Source of the DNA: JASHPR01 sp963749145
GTDB taxonomy: Bacteria > Actinomycetota > Actinomycetes > Streptosporangiales > Streptosporangiaceae
Direction: 5' to 3'
Assembly: GCA_963749145.1 (NCBI GenBank)
Contig: CAVVLN010000002.1
Span: 248,001 to 312,000, forward strand
Length of the DNA: 64,000 bases
Shown here: positions 1-8,822 of the stretch, piece after piece
How positions within the stretch are numbered: the first letter of the stretch is position 1
Layout of the letters: every line of letters starts with the position of its first letter
The notes under the pieces: generated by a model
Databases searched by the model: none
What the model saw: only the letters and a program-made list of their open reading frames with translations
What the model was told of the DNA's origin: nothing
Translations under genes and position numbers: made by a program

Positions 1-72
1 GCGCAGGTGTAGGACGACGGCCGCCGGTCAGATCTTGGCAGTCGGAGGTTACGAGAGGAGAGGTGGGCCGTA

Positions 73-231
73 ATGTCCAGGGTGCTGTGCCTGGAACCTG
101 GCTGCAACGAGACCGTGGAACTTCCCGAGGAACCCGTCGCCGTTATCGAGGAGTACCTGCCGCCGCAGGAACGCGAGATCGTGATCATCTGCCCGAGGGG
201 GCACCGCAAGATCTACGTGCTGAAGTACTGA
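73..231 (+). CDS. small metal-ribbon-like protein, 52 aa
   Basis: This 52-residue reading frame starts at ATG 73, about 12 bases after an AGGAG-type ribosome site. It has Cys at residues 6 and 11 (CLEPGC) and a second pair CPRGH near residue 40, a spacing that fits a small zinc ribbon. The C-terminus is basic (HRKIYVLKY). Codon use is GC-rich and resembles the neighbouring genes. I do not recognise a named family; metal binding is inferred from the Cys/His layout only. It is transcribed toward the convergent gene that ends at 355. Confidence 0.6.
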   Translation: MSRVLCLEPGCNETVELPEEPVAVIEEYLPPQEREIVIICPRGHRKIYVLKY

Positions 232-235
232 CCCA

Positions 236-350
236 GCCCGCTCCGCTCCGCCAGCCTGCTCCAGCCAGCTCTGCTCAGCCAGCCTTGCTTTAGCCAGCTC
301 TGCTCAGCCAGCCTTGCTTCAGCCGGCCTTGCTTCAGCCAGCCTCGCCGG
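236..350. repeat. CAGCC-rich tandem repeat, 29-bp period
   Basis: Two near-identical 29-bp units (from 263 and 292, core AGCCAGCTCTGCTCAGCC) are followed by shorter partial copies. The block fills the space between two convergent stop codons. Nothing suggests that it is coding. It may be a slippage-prone spacer or part of a shared 3' end. Confidence 0.7.
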
Positions 351-354
351 TGCC

Positions 355-2247
355 TCACTCGCGCTGCAGCACGCGCGCGGCCGCCGCGAACACGGTGGCG
401 GTCAACACCCAGCCGAACACCACCAGCCCCGCCGCGGCCACCTCACCGAGCCCGTTGGACGACTGCCAAACCTGCCGCTCCTGCAGCGCGCTGGCCGGCA
501 ATATGAGGTCGAGGGTGTACCCCACCGAGTCGCTCAGCGTGAAGGTGCGGTGCCCGCTGGCGATCCGGTACGGCGTGGAGCCGTACCGGAACAGCACGAC
601 CCCGGCCACGAACAGCACGAGCAGCAACAGGAACGCGCGCGTCGGCCGGTAGCCGTAGCCGATCGCCCCGTCCTGGATGAAGTTCCACAGCTTGCTGTAC
701 CAGCGGCGCCAGCCGATCACCCGGTTGCGCTGCCGGTACTTGGCTAGCTCGATGCTGTGCGCCGCGCGGTCGTCGCCGGCCCGCCGGTACACCGCGGCCA
801 GCTGCTCGTAGGGCTGGGGCACGTACCCGTCGTGGTCGCCGCCGGGCTTGCGCTTGCTCGCCTCCATGGCCCGGCTCAGCCATTGCTCCCGCTGCTTGAC
901 CGTCACCCAGTTCATGTCGATCGCGCGGTACTCGAAGCCGTCCAGGATGACGTCGCCGCTTTGCCAGTACCCCGCGCTGTCCTTGAAGAAGTCCGCGTTG
1001 GCCTTGGAGAGGTCGATGACGCCCGGCGGGGGGTCGCCGCTGAGCTGGAGTATGGCGGACTGGGAGTTGGACAGGTCGGCGGCCTTGGGGTATCCCTTCA
1101 GCTCGGTGGTAAGGAGCCGGAACTCGCCGGCCACCGTTGACCGGGACAGGTCGAGCGTGCCGTGCCCCACGAACCCTTCCCAGCAGCCGAGATCCCCGTC
1201 AATCGTCGTGCGGACCATGCGCAGCGCGACCCCGGTGGGCGTGATCACGGCCGGGGTCGGCGCCGGCGTTCCGAGCTCGGCGTTGTTGAGGTAGACGCTG
1301 CCCTTCACGTGGGCGCCGATCGCGCAGAACTCCCCGTTGGCCGTGAACCCGTTGTCGCAATAGAGGCTGCTCGAGATCTCGGCCCGGTCGAGTCGCAGCG
1401 CGACCCCGCCGGGATTGGCCAGGCGGGCGCCGCGCAGCTCGAGGGTGCTGTCGATGGTGACGTCGACCAGCCGCACCTCGCCCCCGGTGGTCAGCCGCTG
1501 GGCGTTGAAGTCGTGCCCGACCGTCAGCCCGTCCCCGTGGAACGCGACCTTCTGCCCCGGGCCGGCGGTGATCGTGGCCCCCTCCAGGTGCAGGGATCCG
1601 CTGACGTGGGCCCCGGTCATCGTGACGGTCCCGGCCGCCTCGAACCCGCCGCCGCCCGCGATCCCGCCGTCCACGGTCAGGTGGTCCGCGTCCAGCGCGA
1701 CTTGCTGATCATCCCCGGGCCGCAGGTGCGCGCCGTACAGCCGCAGGGTGCGATGCAGGTGAGCGCCGGTGAGGTGCACCGTCCGGGACGACCGGACCCC
1801 GGCGAGCCCGAGATCGCCCTCGACCTCCAGGTTCCGCCCGTCGAGGCCGGGGAACCGGGAGCCGTCGAGCGCCAGGGCGCCGACCCGGGCATCGGTCAGC
1901 ACGATCGGCTCCTCGAAGACGCAGTCGCGGAAGGCGACCGGGTGCTCGATCCGCGCGTGGCTCAGGTCCAGCGCGCCGGTGATCCGTGCCCCCCAGAGCG
2001 TCAGGCGCGAGTGACGCCCGGGGCGCGGCTCCGCGCACAGGATCTCCGCGATCGTCTTGGCCCGCACCACCGTCCCGCGCGCGGTGAGCCGGCCGTTGCG
2101 GCCGCCGTCCCCGTTCGGGCGCAGGTCCATCTGCTGCCCGGCCCGGAACGCGCTCCAGAGCTTCTTCTCGGTTCGCCGGGGCGCGGGCTGCCAGATTAAG
2201 AACCCGGTCGGGCCGTTGCCCCGCGGCACTGAGGAATCGTGAGCCAT
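355..2247 (-). CDS. repeat-rich membrane-anchored protein (bactofilin/pentapeptide-like fold)
   Basis: The 630-residue protein starts at ATG 2247 behind a G-rich ribosome site; a longer upstream extension is low-complexity and unlikely. Most of the protein consists of short beta-strand repeats of the type V-x-L-x-G-A-x-L-x-G-x-L, which suggests a right-handed beta-helix (about residues 60-440). About residues 460-530 are soluble and Arg/Lys-rich. Two hydrophobic segments follow near the C-terminus (around LLLLVLFVAGVVLF and AAAGLVVFGWVLTATVF), so it is anchored in the membrane. Actinobacterial relatives are usually called membrane-associated oxidoreductase, but I see no catalytic motif that supports that. 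Function unknown. Confidence 0.8.
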   Translation of the reverse strand: MAHDSSVPRGNGPTGFLIWQPAPRRTEKKLWSAFRAGQQMDLRPNGDGGRNGRLTARGTVVRAKTIAEILCAEPRPGRHSRLTLWGARITGALDLSHARIEHPVAFRDCVFEEPIVLTDARVGALALDGSRFPGLDGRNLEVEGDLGLAGVRSSRTVHLTGAHLHRTLRLYGAHLRPGDDQQVALDADHLTVDGGIAGGGGFEAAGTVTMTGAHVSGSLHLEGATITAGPGQKVAFHGDGLTVGHDFNAQRLTTGGEVRLVDVTIDSTLELRGARLANPGGVALRLDRAEISSSLYCDNGFTANGEFCAIGAHVKGSVYLNNAELGTPAPTPAVITPTGVALRMVRTTIDGDLGCWEGFVGHGTLDLSRSTVAGEFRLLTTELKGYPKAADLSNSQSAILQLSGDPPPGVIDLSKANADFFKDSAGYWQSGDVILDGFEYRAIDMNWVTVKQREQWLSRAMEASKRKPGGDHDGYVPQPYEQLAAVYRRAGDDRAAHSIELAKYRQRNRVIGWRRWYSKLWNFIQDGAIGYGYRPTRAFLLLLVLFVAGVVLFRYGSTPYRIASGHRTFTLSDSVGYTLDLILPASALQERQVWQSSNGLGEVAAAGLVVFGWVLTATVFAAAARVLQRE

Positions 2248-2491
2248 CGACCCCCCTGTGATTGCCCCGGCCTTTCCCGCCGTCGCGCCGGGCCGTCGCG
2301 CCGGGCCGCCGCGCCGGGCGGCCGGGCCGGCCGCCGTGTGCCGGGGCCCCATGATCCCTCGCCGGGGGGAGCCAGGCAAGGCGGCAGCTCGGGTTCGAGG
2401 GTGGGCCCGGTCTGGGCGAGGAAGCCCAGGAGGCGGAGAGCATAATCGGGCTTGGTCGCCGCGAGCGCGGCCGCAGAACCAAGGAGAGGCC

Positions 2492-2826
2492 GTGGACGAG
2501 TGCGTCTCGTGGACGCCCCCCGCCACATTCGAACTGACGGGCCGTGACGGCCGGCTCATCCGCTACTGCAGCTACGGACCGCGGGACGGGTCTTCCTGTT
2601 GTGTCGCACAGCGGCTCGCCGGGTACGCGCTGGAAGCGGCCGGTGGTTATTGAGGCGATTGAACAGACCGGGCTGCGGATGCTGGTGCCCGACCGGCCCG
2701 GATACGGCGGCTCGGCGCGTCAGTGCGGGCGCTCGGTCGCCGATGTCGTGGAGGATGTGGCGCTCCTGGCCGATGCCCAGGGCTGGGCGCAGTTCGCGGT
2801 CACCGGGACCTCCGGCGGCGGACCCC
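2492..2826 (+). pseudogene. alpha/beta hydrolase, truncated and frameshifted
   Basis: From GTG 2492 the frame reads as an alpha/beta hydrolase N-terminus (ELTGRDGRLIRYCSYGP). One frameshift near 2585 is needed to continue into PVVSHSGSPGTRW, then LVPDRPGYGGS and the nucleophile elbow GTSGGGP. The sequence then stops being hydrolase-like at about 2826, exactly where an AT-rich palindrome and the DUF222-HNH gene begin. The C-terminal half, with the rest of the catalytic triad, is missing. An AAGGAG ribosome site sits just before 2492. I infer disruption by the downstream element. Confidence 0.7.
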
Positions 2827-2850
2827 AAAAATTTCTTCGAGAATTTTTTC
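2827..2850. other. AT-rich palindrome at hydrolase/HNH junction
   Basis: The 24 bp read AAAAATT, a TCTTCGAGA core, then AATTTTT. They can fold as a 7-bp A/T stem plus a short CT/AG stem. This is a striking AT island in a GC-rich context and marks the edge between the truncated hydrolase and the DUF222-HNH gene. It could be an element boundary or a weak terminator. Confidence 0.5.
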
Positions 2851-2943
2851 GATCCTGCTCGCTGACCAGCTTTTTGTCAGTAGCGGCCGATACGGTAGTC
2901 ATAGACCGAACATCACCAGCACCCCGCGGCGGAGGTGAGCCCG

Positions 2944-5299
2944 ATGTCCTTCCCGATCCCCGATCCCGGACCGGACGAGCCGCCGCCGCCTGCCTTCATG
3001 CTCGAAGGCGAACTGCCCGACCCGGAGCCGGGCAGCCTCGCCGCGGCCGGGCTGCCCGCGGCCCTGGACTACCAGGCTCTGCTGGAGGGCCTGGCCGCGT
3101 CGGGCGCGCTCGACGGGAACGAGGAGGAGCAGGACGCCGAGCTGGCCGACCGGATGGAGGCCGCCCGGGACGGCCGACTGGGCCGGTGTGACCCGGCGGC
3201 GGTCGCGGCGCTGGCGGTCGAGCACATGGAGCCGGGCCCGGCCCAGGCCGGGTGGCTGAGCGTGGCCGCTGCGGCGGCCGGCCGGCTGAACGAGCACGAG
3301 CTAGCCGGGGTGGCGATCGCGTCCCGGCAGCTGGAGTCGTGGGCGGCCGCCTCCGAGCTGACCGCGGTGGCGCAGGTCACTGCCCGCGCCGCTGCCGCCG
3401 ACCCCAGGATCGGAGTGGAATCCGACGGCCGGCCGGCGCGGGTGGGCCGGGATGCGCTGGGTCAGGTAGCGCTGGCGTTGATGCTGACCCACCACGGTGC
3501 CGAGGCCTGGGCGGATCTGGCGGTCACCCTGGCCTGGCGGCTGCCGGACACGGGCGCGGCGCTGGCCGCCGGCCAGATCGACCTGTACCGCGCCCGGCTT
3601 ATCGCCGAGTTCACCGGCGTGCTCTCCCAGGCGGCCGCCCGGACCGTGGAGAAGCAGGTGCTGGCCGACGCCGGCAGCCGGACCTCGGGCGACCTGCGGG
3701 CGCGGCTTCGGCGGGCGGTGATCACCGCCGACCCCGACGGCGCCGAGCGCCGTCGCCGGGCCGCCGAGCGCTCCGCCGACGTGCGCCTGTACCCCGATCA
3801 CGACCAGACCGCGACCATCACCGCGAGCAGCCTGCCGCAGATCGAGAGCGCGGCGGGATATGCCCGGATCACCGCGCTGGCGCGGGCCCGGATGGCCGCC
3901 GGGATGCCGGGTCCGCTAAGGCTGCACCGGGCCCAGGTGCTGCTTGGCCTGATCCTGGGCACCCTGCCGTTTATCCCTCCCGCCGACGGCGCGACGCCGG
4001 ATGAGTACCCGCCCGATGACGACGACCCCGACGACGGCGGTGCGGGTCCGGGCTCCGGCGGCGGCCCAGGCGATGACAGCGGCCCTGGCAACGAAGGCGG
4101 CGGCGGCCCCGGCCACGACGGCCGACCTGGCCACGACGATGCCCCAGGCAACGGCGGCGACCCTGGCCACGGCGGTGGGGCAAGAGATGCCAGGCAACGG
4201 CGGTGACCCCGGCAACGACGATGCCCCAGGCAACGACGGCGGCCCTGGCCACGGCGGCGGTCCAGGCAACGGCGGTGACCCTGGCCACGGCGCTGGTCCA
4301 GGCAACGGCGGCAACGAAGGCAACGGCGGCGACGGCGGCCGAGCAGATGACCTGCCCGCCCCGCGCGATGAGGACGCACCGCCCGACGACGGCCTCGATG
4401 ACCTCCCGGGCGAAGAGCCGGGCCGCGGCTGGGATCCGGCCGGGGACGATGACGACCCGACCGACACCGGCCCGGTGTCGGCCTGGCCGACCCTGGGCGT
4501 GATCCCGCCTGCGCTCGCCCGGCGCCCGGCCGGCCCGGCCGACGGGCGGCCGGTGTCCGGGCCGCTGGACGCGACCCTGCCCTGGACCACCCTGGTTGGC
4601 CTGGATGAGCACCCGGGGACGCTGGGCCGGGTCGGCCCGATCACCGCGACCCAGGCCCGCCTGCTCGCCCAGGCCGCCGAAACCGACCCGGATGCCCAGT
4701 GGCGGGTCATCGTCACCAACCCGGCCGGGCAGGCCATCGCCGTCGCCCGGATCCGTCGCCGGGTCCGCGCGGCCCGGGGGCGCCCGCCCGGGCCCGCACC
4801 GCCCGGAGCAGGGCTGGTTGGCCGGGTCACCGTGACCATCAGCCGGGACACGCTGGCCGAGCACCGGCACCGGCACCGATCCGGCCCCGGGCCGCCGGGC
4901 GAGATCGCCGCCGCTGTGCTGAGGACGGCGGCCCGGGCGCTGGACAAGGCTCTGACTCAGGCCGAGGCCGACCAGGCCGCCGGCGGCTGCGCGCACCATG
5001 CGCAGTCACTGGCCTACCGCCCGCCGCCTCGGCTCCGCGAGCACGTCATCGCCCGCGACCTGACCTGCCGCAGCCCGGTGTGCCGACAGCCGGCCTGGCG
5101 CAGCGACCTGGACCACACCCGGCCCTGGGACAAGGGCGGGCGCACGTGCGGCTGTAATCTCGGCGGCGGATGTCGCCGCGATCACCAGCTCAAACAGGAT
5201 CCCCGCTGGAAACTGGAGCAGACCCGGCCGGGCCACTTTACGTGGACCACGCCGGCCTGCCGCACCTACACCGTCGGTCCCGACGCCCACCCCTTGTAG
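2944..5299 (+). CDS. DUF222 / HNH endonuclease (13E12 type), frame broken in Gly-rich repeat
   Basis: The start at ATG 2944 follows an AGGTG ribosome site. The first 350 residues are an Ala/Arg-rich helical DUF222 region. A long Gly/Asn/Asp/Pro/His repeat follows (units like PGNGGDPGHGG), and then a C-terminal HNH nuclease with CRSPVC, LDHTRPWDKGG and CGCNLGGGCRRDH. The metal-binding Cys pairs and the DH/H residues are present. The first frame ends at 4206 and the second runs to 5299; the shift lies in the repeat near 4180, so slippage or a sequencing indel is likely. REP13E12-type genes are multi-copy and mobile in mycobacteria. Here the gene sits against a truncated hydrolase. Confidence 0.75.
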
Positions 5300-5328
5300 T
5301 GTCGGCCTGGGCGCCTGGCCAGCCTCTA

Positions 5329-5585
5329 GTGTCCCGAGTCTTAAGTTAGTTTGCAGGTTGTGGGCTTGGTTTATGCCGGGCCCGAAGCTTGTCCCGCTGC
5401 TGCTGTCAGACGATGAGCGCGAGGCCCTGGGCGCACTGGCGCGCAAGCGGACCGCGTCGCAGGCTCTGGCCGAGCGGGCCCGGATCGTGCTGGCCTGCGC
5501 GGAGGAGGGCGGGGTCGCGTCGCTGACGGGTTCGCCGCCCGGACCGGGATCTCGCGGGAGTCGCCGAGGCGGTCACGACGACTGA
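5329..5585 (+). mobile_element. IS630-family remnant, 5' end
   Basis: From ATG 5373 the reading frame gives the typical N-terminal helix-turn-helix region of actinobacterial IS630 transposases (LLLSDDEREALGALARKR, then AERARIVLACAEEG). Soon after, the frame degenerates, with a scrambled continuation resembling the GISRESPRR turn in another frame. No DDE catalytic region follows. The upstream AGTGTCCCGAGTCTTAAG at 5328 probably belongs to the left terminal repeat. The 170 bases after the remnant hold no recognisable gene. Confidence 0.65.
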
Positions 5586-5752
5586 CGGGCCCTTCCGCCT
5601 CGTTTTCTCAGCCTTGCTCGGCTACGCGTCAGATGAAGAACACGCAACTGTGCGGCTGCTGGGGAGGCGGCCCCGGCCGCGTCCGGGCGGCCGGGCTGCC
5701 GCTGTGAGAAGCCCGCTCAGGCGCTGCCGCGCCGAAGATCAGGACGCCCGGC

Positions 5753-6121
5753 TCAGCCGCGGTCGTGGAGGGTCACCTGATAGCCGTCGGGGTCCGCGAA
5801 CGTGAAAGTGCGGCCGAACGGCCCGTCGACGGGCGCTGAGACGATCGTCGTGCCGGCGGCGGCGAGGGCGTCGTGGATGTCCTGCGCGTCGGGGGCGTGC
5901 AGCCACAGCGCCATTCCCTGGCCCGGCTGCGCGATCGTGTCCAGGTCGGTGCCCGCGACGACGTCGCGGACGGCGAACGCGATCGGCTTGGTGTCGAACA
6001 CGACGGCGTGCGGCGGTCCTGCGCCGGAGCGCTTCAGCCCCAGGTACTGCTCGTAGAAAGCGGCGGAACGCTCCAGGTCGCGCACCTGCAGTGAAATGAA
6101 GTCGGGTCCGGTGACGGCCAC
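5753..6121 (-). CDS. VOC (glyoxalase/bleomycin resistance) family protein
   Basis: The 122-residue protein starts at GTG 6121, preceded by a very good GAGGAGG ribosome site. It has a single vicinal-oxygen-chelate fold: FISLQVRDLERSAAFYEQYLG at the start, then a central FAVRD strand, and FTFADPDGYQVTLHDRG at the end. Such proteins act as metal-dependent lyases, dioxygenases or drug-binding proteins; the substrate cannot be told from sequence. It is divergent from a MarR regulator whose paired operators lie between the two genes, so it is probably the regulated target. Confidence 0.9.
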   Translation of the reverse strand: MAVTGPDFISLQVRDLERSAAFYEQYLGLKRSGAGPPHAVVFDTKPIAFAVRDVVAGTDLDTIAQPGQGMALWLHAPDAQDIHDALAAAGTTIVSAPVDGPFGRTFTFADPDGYQVTLHDRG

Positions 6122-6142
6122 GATCCTTGCCTCCTCATGGTA

Positions 6143-6186
6143 TGTCAGTCTTCTGACACATCACAATGTATGTCAGACTACTGACA
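6143..6186. promoter_or_regulatory. two TGTCAG-N4-CTGACA palindromes, MarR operator
   Basis: Two perfect inverted repeats TGTCAG-N4-CTGACA lie at 6143-6158 and 6171-6186, with centres 28 bp apart. The second touches the ATG of the MarR gene. They occupy the whole divergent promoter region between the VOC gene and the regulator, as expected for autoregulation plus control of the neighbour. Confidence 0.8.
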
Positions 6187-6704
6187 TGAGTCAAGGCGAG
6201 CCCGGAATCGAGCTGGACACATCGCTGGGGTACATGCTGAAGGCGGCCGCGAGCGCCCTGCACTCTGCCCTGGAGGCCGTGCTGAGGCCGCTGGGCATGA
6301 CGATCACCCACTACGCCTGCCTGGAGCTGCTTGCCCAGCGACCGGGTCTGTCGAACTCCGAGCTTGCCCGCGGCGCCTTCGTCACCCGGCAGTCGATGAA
6401 CGTGCTTCTGCAGGCCCTCGAACGCCAGGGACTCGTTGCCCGCCCGGCACGGGCACCCGTCGGCAGGGCCCTGCCGGCCGAGCTGACCGCCCGCGGGCGC
6501 CGCCAGCTCAAGATGGCCAGCGCCGCGGTTCGCCGCGTCGAGCAAGACATGCTGGCCAATCTGGATGCCAGCGAACAAGATCAGATGCGGCGCCTGCTCA
6601 CTGCGTGCATCGCCGCACTGACCGAACCGCCCGCATCGGCGCGGGGACTGGCTCATGCGAGCCGCGGGACCGGCCGGACGCCTCGGTTGAGCCGTCGGCA
6701 GTGA
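6186..6704 (+). CDS. MarR-family transcriptional regulator
   Basis: The 172-residue protein starts at ATG 6186. It has the MarR winged helix: LTKAAASALHSALE-like dimer helix, the recognition region ELARGAFVTRQSMNVLLQALE, and a wing ending GRALPAELTARGRRQL, followed by a dimerisation helix. MarR proteins repress divergent genes and release DNA on binding a small phenolic or oxidant. Twin palindromes in front of the start support autoregulation and control of the divergent VOC gene. The C-terminal 25 residues are Arg/Ser-rich and probably disordered. Confidence 0.9.
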   Translation: MSQGEPGIELDTSLGYMLKAAASALHSALEAVLRPLGMTITHYACLELLAQRPGLSNSELARGAFVTRQSMNVLLQALERQGLVARPARAPVGRALPAELTARGRRQLKMASAAVRRVEQDMLANLDASEQDQMRRLLTACIAALTEPPASARGLAHASRGTGRTPRLSRRQ

Positions 6705-6829
6705 AGCCAGGCGCAGCGGCCCCCGGGATGGGCGCCAGCGGTCCGGGCGGTTGCTGAGGCGTTGGCGTTCCGCATCATCGGCGGGAGACGAGCCTGTGAC
6801 CAGTTGGCGCGCCCGCCGCCTCGCTCCGT

Positions 6830-8074
6830 TTACGACGCGGAGGAACGGATGGCTCGACTCGGCCGGTGGCCGTCCGGAGAGGCAGCCGGGGGAGGGAACG
6901 TTACTTCGACGCTGAGTCCTCCGTCGGGCCCGGGGCGGGCGGACAGGATAGCGCCGTGTGCCTTGATGATGGCGGCGACGATCGACAGGCCGAGCCCGGA
7001 CCCGCCGGCCTGGGCTGCCCGATCGGGGCTGAGCCGCTGGAATGGCTGGAGCAGCCGCTGGATCTGTGCGGCGGGTACAGGGGGTCCGGTGTTAGCCACA
7101 CGGAGGAATGCGTGCCCGTCCGCGGTTCCGGTCACCATCTGGACGTGGCCGCCTGGCCTGTTGTAGCGCAGGGCGTTGTCGGCGAGGTTGGCCACCAGTC
7201 GTTCGGCAAGACCGGGATCGCCCGTGACCGGGGCGGGAACGAGCGTGGCGGCGATGTCCAGTGCCAGGGCTCGTGCGCTCTGGCGGCGCGCGTCGAGCAC
7301 CCGCGCCGCGACGTCGGCCAGGTCGAAGGGATCCCTGTGGTCCAGGCCGCGCTGGCTGCGGGCGAGGGTGAGCAGCGCTTCGATCAGCTGTTCTTGCTGC
7401 TGGCCTACCGCGAGCACTTCCTCGCAGGCCCAACGCAGCGTCACCGCTGTGGCGCCGGGGTCGGCGAGGGCCACCTCGAGCATGGCGCGTTCCAGGGTGA
7501 GCGGGGTGCGCAGCTCGTGGGAGGCGTTGGCGACGAACTGCCGCTGGGCGTCGAACGCGGCTTGCAGCCGGGCGAGCAGGCCGTCGATGGTGTCGGCCAG
7601 ATCCTTAAGTTCGTCCCGCCGGCCGGGCATGGCCAGCCGCCGGTGCAGGTCGTCCTCGGAGATCTGCCGGGTGGTCTCGGTCATCACCCGCAGGGGCCGC
7701 AGGGTACGCCCTGCGACCAGCCAGCCCAGGACGGCCGATACGACCGCCATGATCCCCAGCCCGGTCACCATCGCGACCAGCAGGCTGTGCGGGTTAGTCG
7801 CGTTCATCCGGTCGGAGAGGGCGTTCACCTTGTGCTGCAGCTGCTGGATGTGGGCCTGGGCTTGCGCCAGCGGGGGCTGTTGCGGGCTGGTGGCCGGCGG
7901 GGCGGCGCCTCCGGGCTGGACGGAGGCGGTGGACAGCTGCCAGGTGTAGACGCCGACGACAAGGACGGCGCCGGAGAGGACGGACAGCACACCGTAAAGG
8001 GCGGTCAGCCGCAGCCGCGCGCTGCGGCGGCGCCGCCGGGGTCGGAACATGTGGGGAAGCGCAGGCAGGTGCAT
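6830..8074 (-). CDS. sensor histidine kinase
   Basis: The 414-residue membrane kinase begins 8 bases after its response regulator ends (same strand, regulator first). Two membrane segments (about 25-47 and 98-120) flank a Pro/Gln-rich outer loop of about 50 residues. A HAMP-like linker follows, then the H box ANASHELRTPL with His186, the N box NLADNALRYN, and the ATP lid GSGLGLSI. The outer loop is short, so a membrane or membrane-associated signal is more likely than a large ligand. It very probably controls the ABC exporter operon divergent to the regulator. Confidence 0.92.
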   Translation of the reverse strand: MHLPALPHMFRPRRRRRSARLRLTALYGVLSVLSGAVLVVGVYTWQLSTASVQPGGAAPPATSPQQPPLAQAQAHIQQLQHKVNALSDRMNATNPHSLLVAMVTGLGIMAVVSAVLGWLVAGRTLRPLRVMTETTRQISEDDLHRRLAMPGRRDELKDLADTIDGLLARLQAAFDAQRQFVANASHELRTPLTLERAMLEVALADPGATAVTLRWACEEVLAVGQQQEQLIEALLTLARSQRGLDHRDPFDLADVAARVLDARRQSARALALDIAATLVPAPVTGDPGLAERLVANLADNALRYNRPGGHVQMVTGTADGHAFLRVANTGPPVPAAQIQRLLQPFQRLSPDRAAQAGGSGLGLSIVAAIIKAHGAILSARPGPDGGLSVEVTFPPPAASPDGHRPSRAIRSSAS

Positions 8075-8082
8075 TGCTGGCC

Positions 8083-8736
8083 TCAGATTCGGTAGCCGGC
8101 CTGGGCGACGGTGTGGATAACTGGCGGGTCGCCGAGTTTGGCCCGCAGCCGGTGGATCGTGGCCTTGACCGTGGTGGTGAACGGGTCGGCCATCTCATCC
8201 CATGCCTTCTCCAGCAATTCCTCGGCTGGCACCACCGCGCCCTGCGCCTCCAGCAGGAGTTGCAGCACGGTGAACTCCTTGGGGGTCAGCGTGAGCCGCC
8301 GTCCGGCCCGGGTGGTGACCCGGTGCGCTGGGTCCAGCCGCAGGTCGCCGCGGACGAGCAGGGGCGGCAGCGGCGGACGGGACCGCCGGGCCAGCGCCCT
8401 GATCCTGGCTACCAGCTCGGCGAACGCGAACGGCTTGGGTAGGTAGTCATCGGCGCCCAGGCCTAGGCCGTCCACCCGGTCCTCGATCGTACCCGCCGCG
8501 GTCAGCATCAAGATCCGGCTCTGGCACCCCGCGGCGATCAGCTGACGGCAGACCTCGTCGCCGTGCAGCGCGGGCAGGTCGCGGTCCAGGACGATCACGT
8601 CGTAGGAGGTGATGCGGGCGTCGTCGAGGGCCTGCTGCCCGTCCAGTGCGATGTCGACGGCCATGCCCTCGCGGCGCAGCCCGACGGCCACGGTCTGGGC
8701 GAGCTTCGCATGGTCCTCGGCCACCAGTACCCTCAT
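8083..8736 (-). CDS. OmpR-family response regulator
   Basis: The 217-residue protein has an N-terminal receiver with acidic AED, phospho-acceptor Asp51 (VLDRDLP), the Thr/Ser switch MLTAAG, and Lys in LPKPF. The C-terminal winged helix has LTPKEFTVLQLLL and ATIHRLRAKLGDPPVIHTVAQAGYRI. It ends almost at the wing, as is usual for this class. It is cotranscribed with the kinase downstream. The intergenic region on its 5' side carries four GTCACA half-sites at 11-bp spacing, a pattern expected for OmpR-type dimers. Confidence 0.95.
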   Translation of the reverse strand: MRVLVAEDHAKLAQTVAVGLRREGMAVDIALDGQQALDDARITSYDVIVLDRDLPALHGDEVCRQLIAAGCQSRILMLTAAGTIEDRVDGLGLGADDYLPKPFAFAELVARIRALARRSRPPLPPLLVRGDLRLDPAHRVTTRAGRRLTLTPKEFTVLQLLLEAQGAVVPAEELLEKAWDEMADPFTTTVKATIHRLRAKLGDPPVIHTVAQAGYRI

Positions 8737-8758
8737 CGTTCCAGGATGCCCGGCCCGC

Positions 8759-8799
8759 GGTCACACCGTGGTCACAGGACCTGTGACTGCCGTGTGACC
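8759..8799. promoter_or_regulatory. GTCACA half-site array between regulator and ABC operon
   Basis: Four half-sites occur at 11-bp steps: GGTCACA at 8759 and 8770, then the inverted form TGTGAC at 8782 and 8793. Together they also make a nested palindrome. The array lies 22 bp before the regulator start on one side and 24 bp before the ABC ATPase start on the other. Confidence 0.75.
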
Positions 8800-8822
8800 G
8801 GCCGTGCCCTACAACTGCAGGC

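Noticed and set aside
2393..2402. GTTCGAGGG as a tRNA T-arm
   Set aside because: No acceptor or anticodon stem can be folded around it; no tRNA was found in the window.
3798..4999. long minus-strand Pro/Ala frames opposite the HNH gene
   Set aside because: They are complements of the Gly-rich repeat and DUF222 coding sequence.
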